Shown: positions 10,242-20,316 of the stretch, piece after piece
Layout: each line of letters begins with the position of its first letter
Numbering within the stretch: position 1 is the stretch's first letter
DNA from: Trema orientale
Lineage: Eukaryota; Streptophyta; Magnoliopsida; Rosales; Cannabaceae
DNA length: 64,000 nt
Assembly: GCA_002914845.1 (NCBI GenBank)
Contig: JXTC01000132.1
Location: 153,765 to 217,764 of the forward strand
Reading direction: 5' to 3'
Program-made: the position numbers and the translations under genes
Notes under the pieces: model-generated
What the model was told of the DNA's origin: nothing
Database searches by the model: none
What the model saw: the letters and a program-made list of their open reading frames with translations, nothing else

Positions 10242-11317
10242 GCTAAATTCATAATTTTGTTTTTCAAATCCTTTAGGGTCCAATGAAAATATAAATTAAT
10301 AATGAGAAATTTGGATAAATATTCGTGATAACCTCTCTATGCAAAAAAAAAACCTCCCAAAAAATTATCTATTGACAAAAATGCCCTTACAAAATAAGTA
10401 TAAGTTTTGAGAAATCTCTTCTCTTCTCTTCTCCTCTCATTGTCTTCTCGTATATTGTTCAAGTCTTCACAAATCTTATATAGAATCAAGTTTAAAAGTA
10501 ATGGGTATAGTTTAAAATAGCTTATTACCCAGTTTTGAGATATTATGAGATAATTTACGTATTTAAAAATTATTTTTAACTTAATTTATGCGAGTTTTAA
10601 CAAAAAAAATCGCAATAATGTTGAAATGTTCCGGTGGTTTACAATAAAAGTGGTATTCTTATAAATTTCGCTGAAATTGGTATTTTTTTCGATGGAATTT
10701 CGATGGTGAATTTGGATGGAAGTAGTGTTTTCAACGAAATTTTGATGAAAGTGGTATTTTCAATACTTATTCTATTTCGATATGCATAATTTAAGATAAT
10801 ATTTTGATGAAAGTAGTATTTTCTAGAGGAGCGAAGAACTCCATGTTTTCATATATGATCGAAAAAACTTGCACCAAATGGTGGTTTCTTTTGCTAGTCC
10901 CTGCTCGGCGTGTTTGGATAAAAGTTGGATTCTCTTTGCCAAGGCTAAACACATAATGGTCGAAGACAGGGCTGAACTGAGCTGCATCAATCGCGACCAA
11001 CTTCCCCCTCCATCTTTAGCCAATGGCCACCTTTCGGACAATCCTTTTCAGAATCAAGGCCACGCGCATGCGCATTGGACCTCTTCTCTTCGGACAGGTA
11101 TAATGACGGCTATGTTTCATTTTTTGTTTTTGTTTCTATTTTGAGCTAGGTTTTTTGTAGATCATACGAACTAAGCTTCATGGTATTTATTATGATCTTG
11201 GCTCTATTAGATCATTACTTATTAGAAGATATAAATCCAAAATTAAAAACTCCAAAAAATCGAAATCACTATAGCGAGGTGATAAAGAGCGAGAAGGAAA
11301 AGGATTATTTTTTGTTT
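10242..11317. other. Spacer with one GC-richer open stretch
   Basis: Most of this interval is featureless AT-rich DNA, with a CT-rich run at about 10407-10450. The exception is 10800-11100, described separately as a possible exon. Confidence 0.4.
10869..11144 (+). CDS. Candidate exon or gene fragment, unknown product
   Basis: A frame of 91 codons starts at 10869. It has balanced codon use and is GC-richer than its surroundings, and a CAG|GTATAA donor-like site lies at about 11096. The residues before that site read as ordinary globular protein. After it the frame turns into a Phe/Leu run, as expected for intron sequence. Two minus-strand frames across the same DNA are also open (10791-11000, 10823-11041), which weakens the case. 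I recognise no domain. It could equally be a piece of a transposon. Confidence 0.2.
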   Translation: MHQMVVSFASPCSACLDKSWILFAKAKHIMVEDRAELSCINRDQLPPPSLANGHLSDNPFQNQGHAHAHWTSSLRTGIMTAMFHFLFLFLF

Positions 11318-11400
11318 TTTGTTTTTTTTTTTCTTGGGCCCAGATTTGAACCCTGGATCTTTGCCTCAAATCCCAAGGAGTGAATCGCAACTACGCCGAC
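11318..11400 (-). mobile_element. SINE-like tRNA-derived fragment
   Basis: On the minus strand the segment reads as an A-box-like stretch (reverse complement of 11382-11393, TAGTTGCGATTC), about 30 bases, then a near-perfect RNA polymerase III B box (reverse complement of 11341-11352, GGTTCAAATCTG), and finally an A-rich tail (plus-strand T runs at 11310-11333). This order fits a short plant SINE or a tRNA-derived pseudogene. It cannot fold as a full tRNA, so no tRNA gene is called. A copia LTR begins directly beside its head at 11403. Confidence 0.5.
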
Positions 11401-11402
11401 TA

Positions 11403-12715
11403 TATTAAGATAATTTTCAAAAAGTGTGCATTATTTTTAGATATTTATTGAATATTTTGGATATTTAATAAAAATATATTTCATGCATAATATTTTTCGA
11501 TTATATTTTGATTATGGTACAATAATAAATGTCAGAAGGTTCCATGCTTTATTTATTAGAGTAATATTTTAATAAAATTGTTTATTAAAATTAGGACATA
11601 TTTTCTCTAAGTAAATCGAATAAAATTATTTACTACTAATAAGAGAAGATGGACACTTCCTTTGAATTATGTTGTAAGATTTTGTATATTTAGATTGAGT
11701 TTTAAACTATATTAGTATGGCCATATACAAAAAGTTTTGGTGTAAAAATAACAAGGACTATATGAAATATGTTCATGTAATAAGCATCGTTAACAAGAAC
11801 ATATTTTCAAACTTGATAATTAACGTATGTATTTCTTAATCCTAAAATAGGTTATGAATCTGTATTCATAACTTGTCTTATTTGAGATGTTAAAATGTAT
11901 GGATCAAGAAATTGATGATCTAGACCCTAATATTTTAGTAATACATTTTTATGGGCATTAGAAACATATGTTTATAGATATGAAAATCACAACTCTATTA
12001 TATAAAGAAGTGAATACTGTCTTGAAGAGCTATATGAGCTTAGATGATCTAAACCATAGCTAAGTAATTAATAAAATTTGTTATTTTATTAATTGAAGAC
12101 TTTCTGTAAGTCTAATCATCCATTAGATATAGTCTTATATAAACGAATTAGAAGATATAAATATAGGAACAAAACAGTAATCTTACATAGCTCTAATTAT
12201 CGGTATTCACTTGGGGATACACATGCAAATGTTAACTACCTTATGGATATATTTTAATTATAAAGTATCTTCTGATATTTATTTAATTAATGAATACAGT
12301 TTGAATTTTAGTGGAATAAGTCCATAACTAGTAATACGAGCCCACTTGTATTAGAAGTTAATTAGAATTGGGCCTTTTGTTCACTAGAGCTTGAATTAAA
12401 TAGGTCTATTTGGGTCCCTAACTTATACAAATATCTTGGATTACATGAGATCAGCACAATTGGACTCAAGTCATTTTTTAGGTAATTAGACAAACGAGGA
12501 AAGATGCTAAAAAAGGAGTGGACTTTAGAGCCCATTGTCATGCTCCTTAAAGCATGTGATGTTCGCCCAGCTCCAGGCCTTAGTGCTAGCCAAAATCCTC
12601 TTTAGGGAGAAACCTATAAAAGCTCTTCCCCCTCCTTTGTGAGTATCTTTTAGTTTCTAAAAATATTAGTTTAATTTAATTCCACTGCTTAATTGTAGGT
12701 GCATAATGCACCCTC
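11403..12715 (+). mobile_element. Ty1/copia-type LTR, plus orientation
   Basis: The first 420 bp align with the reverse complement of 40700-41149, the LTR of the minus-strand copia element. Shared landmarks include TATTTATTGAATATTTTGGA and the next phrases TAATAAGAGAAG and GTATATTTA. The start here is TATTAAGATAA, a decayed TGTTAGGATTA. About 1.2 kb in lies a promoter-like stretch (12613). The right edge is not determined; it lies near 12700. No internal region follows, so it is a solo or truncated LTR. Confidence 0.65.
12613..12622 (+). promoter_or_regulatory. TATA box of the copia LTR
   Basis: CCTATAAAAG is followed by a CT-rich leader (CTCTTCCCCCTCC). It sits at the place in the LTR where the related copies have GCCAATAAAAAGCG (reverse complement, near 40430). 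This is the usual arrangement at an LTR transcription start. No activity is implied. Confidence 0.5.
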
Positions 12716-13235
12716 AATATTTCTTGTTGAGTACACAGCCAGAGGTGGCTCAAGGTTAAAACCATTAAGGCCATCGCCCAAGGCATCTTTTAATCCAAGA
12801 CCTATAATGATAATGATATTTTAATAATTTGACTTTTATTAATAAATTTAATAAATTTTAAAACTCTTAGATAAAATACATATCTTCTTAAATTTAAGAT
12901 AATTAAATTAAACATTATTAGAAAGTATCATATTAAATCAAATATTCTTAAATAAGTACTTCATTGATTACTTTGAAAGTATGTTATTGAGAATTCGAAT
13001 ATTTGATGGATAATGCACTTTTCACTTTTTAAGTCTCACCCTTTCAAAATAGAAAAAGTATATAAAAGAAAGATAATGACTCTTTAATTGCATATAATTA
13101 ATCTGTGTTTATTTATTTGTATGGTTATGTTTTGTAATAAATTTTAATTCAAATTATTTTATTGTAGGAATGAGATGAGATACACCTTTGTGATAGAATC
13201 TCTAGTAAGTTTTATGCAGGTTTTAAGAGAATAGG
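12716..13235. other. Spacer with one copy of a dispersed 145-bp repeat
   Basis: 12863-13010 matches 15976-16118 with few changes: the order AAATATTCTTAAATAAG, TTCATTGATTACTTTGAAAG, ATTGAGAATT is kept. A phrase CCAGAGGTGGCTCAAGG at 12736 looks like an hAT-type terminus, but no partner end was found. Nothing else is recognised. Confidence 0.5.
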
Positions 13236-15573
13236 TGTCACGACTCAAACCCCTGGGCCAGTAGCAGAAGAGGAATTTCACAGATAGAAATTCATTATTG
13301 GTTTTAGATAATTTTAGAAACTTTAATTTTCCAAAAAAACGACAATTGATTTCAAAATGACAGCTACTGTAAAAGTTCTTAAAATTAATTCAAATTATAA
13401 ATCCCATAGTTTTGTGATCACTATTAGACATAGATTGTTAATGAAGCTTATTAAGAACAAACCAAGCATCACTATCAGCAGTTTCACAATTCAGTATAGT
13501 AATTATACAGACCGGGTCTGTGTAACGGGCCTTTTAATTGTTTAATATAAGCCAAGAAAGTAAATAGTACTATCTTACACACTTTCTAACAAGTTAAGAG
13601 AAAAGCTGCTCCTCACTGATCTGCTCCTAAGTTCCCGAAGTTACCCTGAGCACTACCTGGGAGGGAGAAGAGGGAGGGTGAGCATGAAATGCTCAGTAGG
13701 ATACCCAATTATCCTTTTTGGAAAAATATTCATTTATAAATTCTCTGCATGGTTAGTTATTCCGAAAATAACTTCACAATATGCCAAACCAAATACGAGT
13801 TGAAATCTCCAACTGAAATCATATTCAAAACTAATAAAGAGAAATCAGATAAATATTCCATAGTGCACATATCACAAATCAAACAATCCCATAAGCTGAC
13901 ATCCTCTCATTACGAACCAGAGTAACTCGTACTATATATACTGAGTACTCTCTACCGGATACCTAATCCCAGAGAACTGAAGGGACACCCATGTGTCTAA
14001 TCCTACTGAAACGGAGGGGCAACTGAATGCCTACGCCTACGGAATGGGGATAATAAAAAAAACCCCGCCCAGGTTTATGGGCTTTCACTAATGGCATGAA
14101 CAATGGCCACCCACTAAACGCCACGATGCCTAAGATGGATCTCATTTATGATCCTATGGTATGTGCAATACGATGAGCAGTATAAACAACTATTCAGTAA
14201 TATTCTAGACATGCTCTGATTTTTAAATTAAATCCATTTTGTACATTAAATATTTGACAGTACAGTTCTTTTGATTTAATCAAATCCCAAGTATAAAACT
14301 TGTACAAAATCATACGTAAAATATCTAAAGTAGTCCACACTGTTTCACAAGTTCACAGTTCACTAAAATAATTATTCAAATAATTTAATTTAATAAAATT
14401 ACGAAATTTCACTTTTCACAATAAATTCCAATTTTAATGAAAAATAATAGAAAATAAGGCAATTGAATCCCCTACCTCGAAATGTAGTTATATCAAGCTA
14501 ACGGCCCTGGAAAAGTCCTCAGTCAGTCACCTGGTTGCTCAGGCGGTCGTTTCTAGATCCCGACACGTCCACTTGAAAAAGTGAATTTCCAAACGGAGCC
14601 TCATATTGATAAACGGAAATCACCACTGAATTCATAGCACCCAAAAACATTGGATTAGACATGCAGTTTGTCAAAAATGGGTCCCAGTGCGGGACCGGCT
14701 TGTGGCACGCAAAACGGTGCAATTTTGTACCACGAAATTCCAATTTTTGTTCCACCACGAAACATAGTGGTATTTTATATCAAAATTCATGTCTCAACCT
14801 CACTGAGTCTAAATTCAAAGTCAGAACTCAGTTTCGAGGTCCCTAGCACTAGTTACACTCAAAAATCCGAGAATTACAATAATACCACTTTTTGAAACTA
14901 TTTGGAAAAATATCATCTTTTTAAAATTACTATTTACCGCACTTATGGTAACTGTTTTTAATTCTACTAATCGTAATTATTCATGATTTTTAACCCTCTT
15001 TCACCTCATATATTTTTCTTTGGTAAATAATTTATTTAACCAAAATAATTACGTATATATCACTTTTTTATATAGTTAGTAAAAACAATAAAAGTGGTCA
15101 AAACTTACTGGAGATGAATTTTGACGTGCAACCATTTGGAGGTAGTCAGCGACGACGAGACGAGACTCCACTCGCCAGAGGTGTCGAAAATAGAGGTCGG
15201 ACGCCGGAAATTTCGCCGGAGGCAAAATATTTGCGAAGCCAATGCGACGTCATCTGATTTCAAAACGGGGTGGGACTGGTGGCGTTGGCTTCGTTGGTGG
15301 AAGCTCTTCGACGCGGGCTGGCGCATGGGACCAGCAACGGCAGCATGTAGCGGCAGCGGGCTTCGACAGATCGGGCATTTTTCTCTCTTTTCAAGCCTCT
15401 TTGAGTGAGAATTTGAGAGTTTTTAGGGGTTTATAAGCAAAAACTGGGCATTGTAGTAAATAATTAAAATATTTCTGATATTTTTTTTATTTTAATCCAA
15501 AAATTACTTAATTACAAGTTTGCCACTGGTTATAAAATGTCCAATTTACCCTTATTTAAAACCAGTTTTTACA
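13236..15573 (-). mobile_element. Solo LTR of the same Ty3/gypsy family (copy B), 2.34 kb
   Basis: The left edge TGTCACGACTC and right edge CCAGTTTTTACA match the LTR of the element at 61400-63581. So do internal landmarks: GGGTGAGCATGAAATGCTCAG at 13675, GGGACACCCATGTG at 13981, and the GC-rich block at 15120-15370. Flanks are ATAGG (13231-13235) and ATTGG (15574-15578), a 5-bp duplication with one mismatch. There is no internal domain. Orientation is minus. Open frames of 60-95 codons at 13963-15436 lie in conserved LTR sequence and are not taken as genes. Confidence 0.85.
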
Positions 15574-15706
15574 ATTGGAACCATTTTTGACAAATATTAA
15601 TAGTATTACAATACTCTTATCAGTTTAGACCTTGAGCATATAATGTTTGCTTGTTTTTTTAGAATTTTAAGTCTTGAAAATAGCTGAGAAATACTAATAG
15701 TTTAAT

Positions 15707-15878
15707 GGGCCCGTCTACAGTAGGGGCGCCCCTACGTAGGGCCCTGTCTATTCACCGTTGGATGGGAATCTGTATATAAATAGATTCTCCACAGATTCCC
15801 GTTATTCCCCACAGATTCCCATCCAACGATAATTAAGACATGACCCTACGTAGGGACGCCCTTACCGTAGCCATCCCC
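15707..15878. mobile_element. MULE-type MITE, 172 bp, GC-rich palindrome
   Basis: The perfect 9-bp duplication TAGTTTAAT flanks it (15698-15706 and 15879-15887). The ends are inverted repeats of about 37 bp. Left reads GGGCCCGTCTACAGTAGGGG and right, in reverse complement, GGGGATGGCTACGGTAAGGG; both continue into CCCTACGTAGGG. A second inner pair (CCGTTGGATGGGAATCTGT against ACAGATTCCCATCCAACG) makes the whole unit one long hairpin with a loop near 15770-15800. There is no coding. Termini and duplication size fit Mutator-like MITEs. Confidence 0.9.
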
Positions 15879-15975
15879 TAGTTTAATAGACCAAACATTC
15901 TGATAGCCATCTTTTCTTAGTGTAGTTGTTTGATTTCATATTACAAATTTCTTTGAGATTAATTTAAGGAAAGTA

Positions 15976-16118
15976 TATTTGTAGATAAAATAAATATCTT
16001 ATCAAATTTAGGATAATTGGATTAAATCTTATTAGAAAATATCATATTAAATCAAATATTCTTAAATAAGCAGTTCATTGATTACTTTGAAAGTATATTA
16101 TCGAGAATTTGAATATTC
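15976..16118. repeat. Second copy of the 145-bp dispersed repeat
   Basis: It matches 12863-13010 in the same orientation. Between the two copies lie the solo gypsy LTR B and the MITE, so the pair may be an old tandem duplication later filled by insertions, or two members of an unknown repeat family. Confidence 0.7.
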
Positions 16119-16602
16119 TCACATTAAAACTACTTAAAAAAAATATCTTACTTTACTAATTTTTATCTTAACTTCGTTTAAATTTATTCCTCACACATAT
16201 ATGAAAAAGTTACAATAAAAATTTACATATATATTGAGTTAGTGTTTTATATCTAAAAGAAAATATAAATATATTATACTGAAAAAATTAGAATACTTTT
16301 CCCTTTAAGAAAATTTACCAATCTCTAAGTATTATTTCACACAATTAAAATTCATTTTACATATCTTTTCATTATAAAACGTAGAAAGAAAGAGTATTAA
16401 ATACTGTATATTTATTATTTATCATTTTTTTCCAACTACTTAAATCATTATAGCTATTATACAATGATTCAATGGCTAAAACAGAAAAACTTATGTATAG
16501 GTAAAGAAAAAAATACCCACTGGAGAGGGATCCTACATTTATATTGTTGGAATATGTGGGAAAAGCTCATAAAAGCAGTTATTTTCATGAGATATATTTA
16601 TA
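16119..16602. other. AT-rich spacer
   Basis: Nothing recognised. The short open frame at 16464-16649 runs into the LTR that follows and has no protein character. Confidence 0.5.
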
Positions 16603-18173
16603 TTAATGAAATAAAAGAATTGTTCATTGGTTATAAATGCCCAAAATAAAATTTATAATTTATAATATTCTCCTCCTATAAACTAACATACCGTGTCCTA
16701 ATAAAAATAAAAAACTAGCTAGTATAGTGGCAAAAAGAGTCGATCCACAAAGGTTGAGTGTTAAACTATCGCTAAGTGCTAGAATTATCGCAACTCGACT
16801 TTATTTAGATATAAAATCTAAATAAATATGAAAATAAACAAATAAAAACAAATATAAAATGGAAAAACTGTAAATAAAATATGGATCATACTATGCACGA
16901 ATATACTAGGAATTGATTATACATAATTAAGTAATTACTAGATTAATTCCACTCAACTCACTAATTGAGGGACCTAATCTAACCTCATTACCTCTCTCGA
17001 GCGTCAAATGAATAATACATCTAACTAACCTAAGTTGATATTCCAATCTATCCCGATTAACTAAGTGTTCATTAAGTTTAAGCTCTCAAATAGAAGTTAA
17101 GGTATTACTCACCTCTTAGTCTCACAATAATCCAAATAACCTAAAACTATCAAGATGATTATCTAGGAGTTGATCTCCTACCGGTCTCACAACTACCTAA
17201 ACTATGCCTCTCAATTCTAAATTATATACTTAATTTCTCCCAAGCATCAAAATTACATCCTAAAATCAACTAATTCATTGGAAAATAAAATAAAAGCATA
17301 CACGAATTGGAAATGAAAAATAGGCCAACAATAAACAAAATGAACAAAATAAAGTGTAAAACGGATAAATCAAATCATAGCATAAAAGTTCAAACGAAAC
17401 ATAGTAAAATCCATGGCTAATCTCAACAAAAAATTCATAAATCCAAGCATGTTCATACAATATGCTTCATATAAATTTCACATAGACTAGGGTGAGAGAC
17501 AGATAAAGAAAATCTCTTATAGAGATAAGCTTCAAGCCTTCAAATCTTCAAAAAATTCTCCCAAATCTTTTTTAAGAATATCCAACTCCAAGCTTTCACT
17601 CTCTTGGAATTTGTGTGTTTTTCTCTCCAATTTTCCACACTAAAATTTGTGCCTCCATCCCTCTTTTAAAGCATTCTTCTAGGTCAAATTCAAGCACTCT
17701 TAAGGATAAATGAGTCTTCATCGTTAGATTATAAAAAAGGAGCGATCTGGATCGTCGAAACTCATTAAAAGAGCTCAAAAATGCATCCAAGATGCATCAG
17801 GATTGCAGTTACGCCCCTATAATGGTGCAAAGGTACCCCTAGGCAGCAAGGGAGGCACATCTGCATCTCCTAGAGGTGCAAGGGTGCCCCTCTTGCTGTC
17901 AAGAGGTGTAACGGCACCCCTGTTGCTTCCTGGGTATGCCATTTTAGCTCCGTTTTGCCTCGATTTTATTCTGGCTTGTCTCGATTAGACCCAACTTGGA
18001 TCTGAATGGTTTAAAGCACCTATTATTTGCACAAATTCACCTTGATTCTTATTTATTAAAAAAAAAACTACAAAAATAAACAAAAATACATCAAACAAAC
18101 AAAAACGTTTGAAAGCGCGCAACTTTTTGAGCTCGAAAGATACTTGATTTGGAGGAAAATATTCTCCTCATCA
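16603..18173 (-). mobile_element. Athila-like LTR, minus orientation, about 1.57 kb
   Basis: In reverse complement it aligns with the 5' LTR at 26242-27840: LTR start TGATGAGGAGAATATTTTCC (ends at 18173), the GC-rich block with repeated GTGCCCCT phrases (17800-17945), the ATCGACTCTTTTTGCCACTA phrase (16728-16747) and the end GGCATTTATAACCAA (near 16640). The extreme 3' end is decayed. No matching target duplication was seen, and no primer-binding site lies beyond it, so it is a solo or truncated LTR. Confidence 0.8.
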
Positions 18174-18179
18174 CCATTA

Positions 18180-18432
18180 CAATATATACCACGTGTCGAA
18201 GTTGCAATAAGTGGTCGATGTAGAAAACGATGCTTCTTATGGCACTCTTGCCATGTTGGGGATTGTAGAAATGACTCGCTTTATGTACAAAGACGTAAAG
18301 GTTATCACAACACTGTCTATATATCGAAGTCTTAATATGCAGTCGATATAGGAAATGATATTCCCCACAGTGCCCTTGCCACGTTAGCAGTTGCAGGGAT
18401 AACGTACTTACAATATAATAATAGTGATAGTA

Positions 18433-18466
<34 letters not shown>

Positions 18467-18620
18467 TGTAGTAATAATGTTAGGGTTATCACAATACTTT
18501 CTATGTGCTAAAGTCCTGATAGGCAGTTGTGATGAGCAACAACACTTCCCACGATGTTCTTGCCCCAAAGGGTGGTTGTTAGGATAAGTTACTTACGTAA
18601 GATGATGACAATAATAATGC
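18180..18620. repeat. Three tandem units of about 120-180 bp
   Basis: Units begin near 18180, 18300 and 18481. Each runs through a GTCGAAGT/CGAAGTCTTAAT/AAAGTCCTGAT phrase, a GCAGT..GATATAGGAAATGATATT-like stretch and CCCTTGCCACGTT (or its variant). Units 2 and 3 then carry GGGATAACGTACTTAC or its variant. Unit 2 is expanded by a (TAA)n microsatellite at 18432-18466. Similarity between units is moderate. No coding; the Tyr-rich frame on the minus strand is the microsatellite read as codons. Confidence 0.7.
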
Positions 18621-18917
18621 AGATAAAGGAGTTTAGTTGATGGAGGCAAGTAAACTGACCATAATGTTAACTAGAAGTAAACTATAGAAAATGAGTGGTT
18701 AAAAATTACATAAATAATATAATAAATGAAATAAGGATAGGGATAGTGAGAGAACATAAAATTCCGAACTTGTGCCACATGTTAAACACAGGGTTCGAGA
18801 AGAGTAGCTCGGTGCCCACAGATCACTGAAGTGTGAGAATCAGAAATTGCAAGCAAGACAACTTGTGAAACAAGTTAGTAACATACAAGTAGAGAAAATG
18901 ACGTAAAAATAATAAAA

Positions 18918-19255
18918 GGGATAATATCATTTTTATACTTTGTATTTTAACACTTTGTTCAGTTTGTACACTGTGTTTTGGTTATTATCAATATTAACCC
19001 TTACATTTGAAATCTGTTACGAATTTATACCCTGACACTAATTTAAAGCAGTTAATTTACCAAGATGATTAAACTTATTTTTGGATTAGTTTTTATATAG
19101 TTTGTTTTCAATTTTTTAAATGGTATCTGGGTGAATTAACTGCTCTAAATTGTTGTTGGGGTATAAATTTGTAATAGATTTTAAATTTAAAGGTCAATGT
19201 TGATAATAACTAAAATACAATGTGCAAATACAAGGTATAAAAGTGATAATGTTCC
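18918..19255. mobile_element. MULE-type foldback MITE, 338 bp
   Basis: The perfect 9-bp duplication ATAATAAAA flanks it (18909-18917 and 19256-19264). The arms of about 150 bp are inverted: left GGGATAATATCATTTTTATA, right in reverse complement GGAACATTATCACTTTTATA. Both then pass TTATTATCAA, a CCCTTACATTTGAAATCT-like phrase, TTTATACCC and GCAGTTAATT. The short loop is near 19080. No coding. Confidence 0.9.
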
Positions 19256-19436
19256 ATAATAAAATAAGAAAAAATGATATATGAGAAAGATTAATGGGCC
19301 ATGAATATTTAAGAATATATGAAGATATGGATCTAGAAATACAAGAAGAAGAAAATGGGCTTAGAAATTGATATATACAAAAATACCTAAGCCTATATGC
19401 ATGTATATAAATATGCCAATATTAGAAACCTGTTGA

Positions 19437-19620
19437 CCAAATTCTATACATGCGTGAATAAATAATAAGATGTGTAAATAAGTCCTTCATATATATAAAT
19501 ATGCATGAATATATAATAAGATGTGTAAATATATATATATATATATATATAAACATGCAAGAGTGTATGTGAGTATATGATGAGGAATTAATAAGTAAGA
19601 ACATATATGTATATATAAAG
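19437..19620. repeat. AT-rich local repeats and (AT)n
   Basis: The phrase GAATA-n-ATAATAAGATGTGTAAATA occurs at about 19454 and 19508, with a third degenerate copy near 19567, around an (AT)n run at 19528-19550. This is slippage-type sequence without other content. Confidence 0.6.
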
Positions 19621-19922
19621 ATGTGATGAGATGACATAGCCACGGGTTAAAGAAAATGAAGAGGCGATGGTGGTGGCGTCGATGGTATAAGGACGAGGAT
19701 TGATGAAGATAATAGGATGGTGATGAGACAATGGTGGAGATGATGTTGCTATGTGTGAAAAGGGAGACAAGAGAAGGTGGTGGTGGTATTGAAAGCCACA
19801 GATTGACACCAAAGCTAGAGAGAGGTAAAGCACAGTTGAAAGCAAAATAAAGAAAAGCTTTTATTGATTGCTTGGGAACTAAAAAAAAAAAGAACTCTTT
19901 TCAAATGAGGTGCTTGGGCCTC

Positions 19923-19930
19923 TATTTATA
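19923..19930 (-). promoter_or_regulatory. TATA box downstream of the heat-shock elements
   Basis: The minus strand reads TATAAATA followed by GAGGCCCAAGCACC. Transcription would run leftwards through an AATAAA at about 19858. There is no gene downstream apart from low-complexity open frames. Confidence 0.55.
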
Positions 19931-20070
19931 CGCAAAAATGTGCCTTACCTTAAGCTACAAGCGGAACTTAACTACATCACTAAGCAATAAGGTGTAGGCT
20001 CCTCATTGGTTGAGCTATCTTAGTTCCTAAGGGGTTGAGCATGCTTAGCTCATAAGTACTTGTAGTGTTA

Positions 20071-20093
20071 GAATCTTCTAGAGCTTTCTAGAA
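20071..20093 (-). promoter_or_regulatory. Heat-shock-element array, five modules
   Basis: Alternating 5-bp-spaced modules read GAA at 20071, TTC at 20076, GAG at 20081, TTC at 20086 and GAA at 20091. Only the third departs from the nGAAn/nTTCn consensus bound by heat-shock factor trimers. It lies about 140 bp upstream of a minus-strand TATAAATA box, a normal distance for an inducible promoter. Confidence 0.65.
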
Positions 20094-20316
20094 GAGTGGA
20101 GCAGCTTATATCCGAAACTTGTGGCTTGTACGACGTGTAGTTTTTCCTCTGAGTGACATGTAGTTTAGGCTTGACAGAGAAGGGCTGCAAATGACAGGTA
20201 GTTGAAGTTGAACTACATGTAATTTGTGTCGCACTGCACGTCGTTTCTCTTGAGCTTTATGTCGTTCAGGTAAGCACTATTAAGTCCCTTAATCAAATGT
20301 CTAATCAATATTTAAT

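Larger units (their letters stand above)
19790..20268 (-). mobile_element. LTR-like unit with a heat-shock-element promoter, 479 bp
   Basis: Read on the minus strand the unit starts TGAACGACATAAAGC and ends CTGTGGCTTTCA, with flanks GGTAT (19785-19789) and GGTAA (20269-20273), a near-match 5-bp duplication. Upstream to downstream it holds repeated ACGTCGTTT/CATGTAGTT motifs, a five-module heat-shock-element array (20071-20093), a TATAAATA box (19923-19930) and an AATAAA signal (reverse complement near 19858). This U3-R-like order and size resemble heat-responsive copia LTRs such as Arabidopsis ONSEN. I see no internal domain. The LTR status is inference; the promoter motifs are plain. Confidence 0.5.

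Noticed and set aside
11341..11393. tRNA gene
   Set aside because: A and B boxes are present, but no acceptor stem or anticodon arm can be formed; an A-rich tail follows, as in a SINE.
15105..15436. Frames of 64-95 codons on both strands
   Set aside because: Same GC-rich LTR block in solo copy B; no domain.
18091..18492. 133-codon minus-strand frame rich in Tyr
   Set aside because: It is the (TAA)n microsatellite and repeat array read on the other strand; no protein character outside it.
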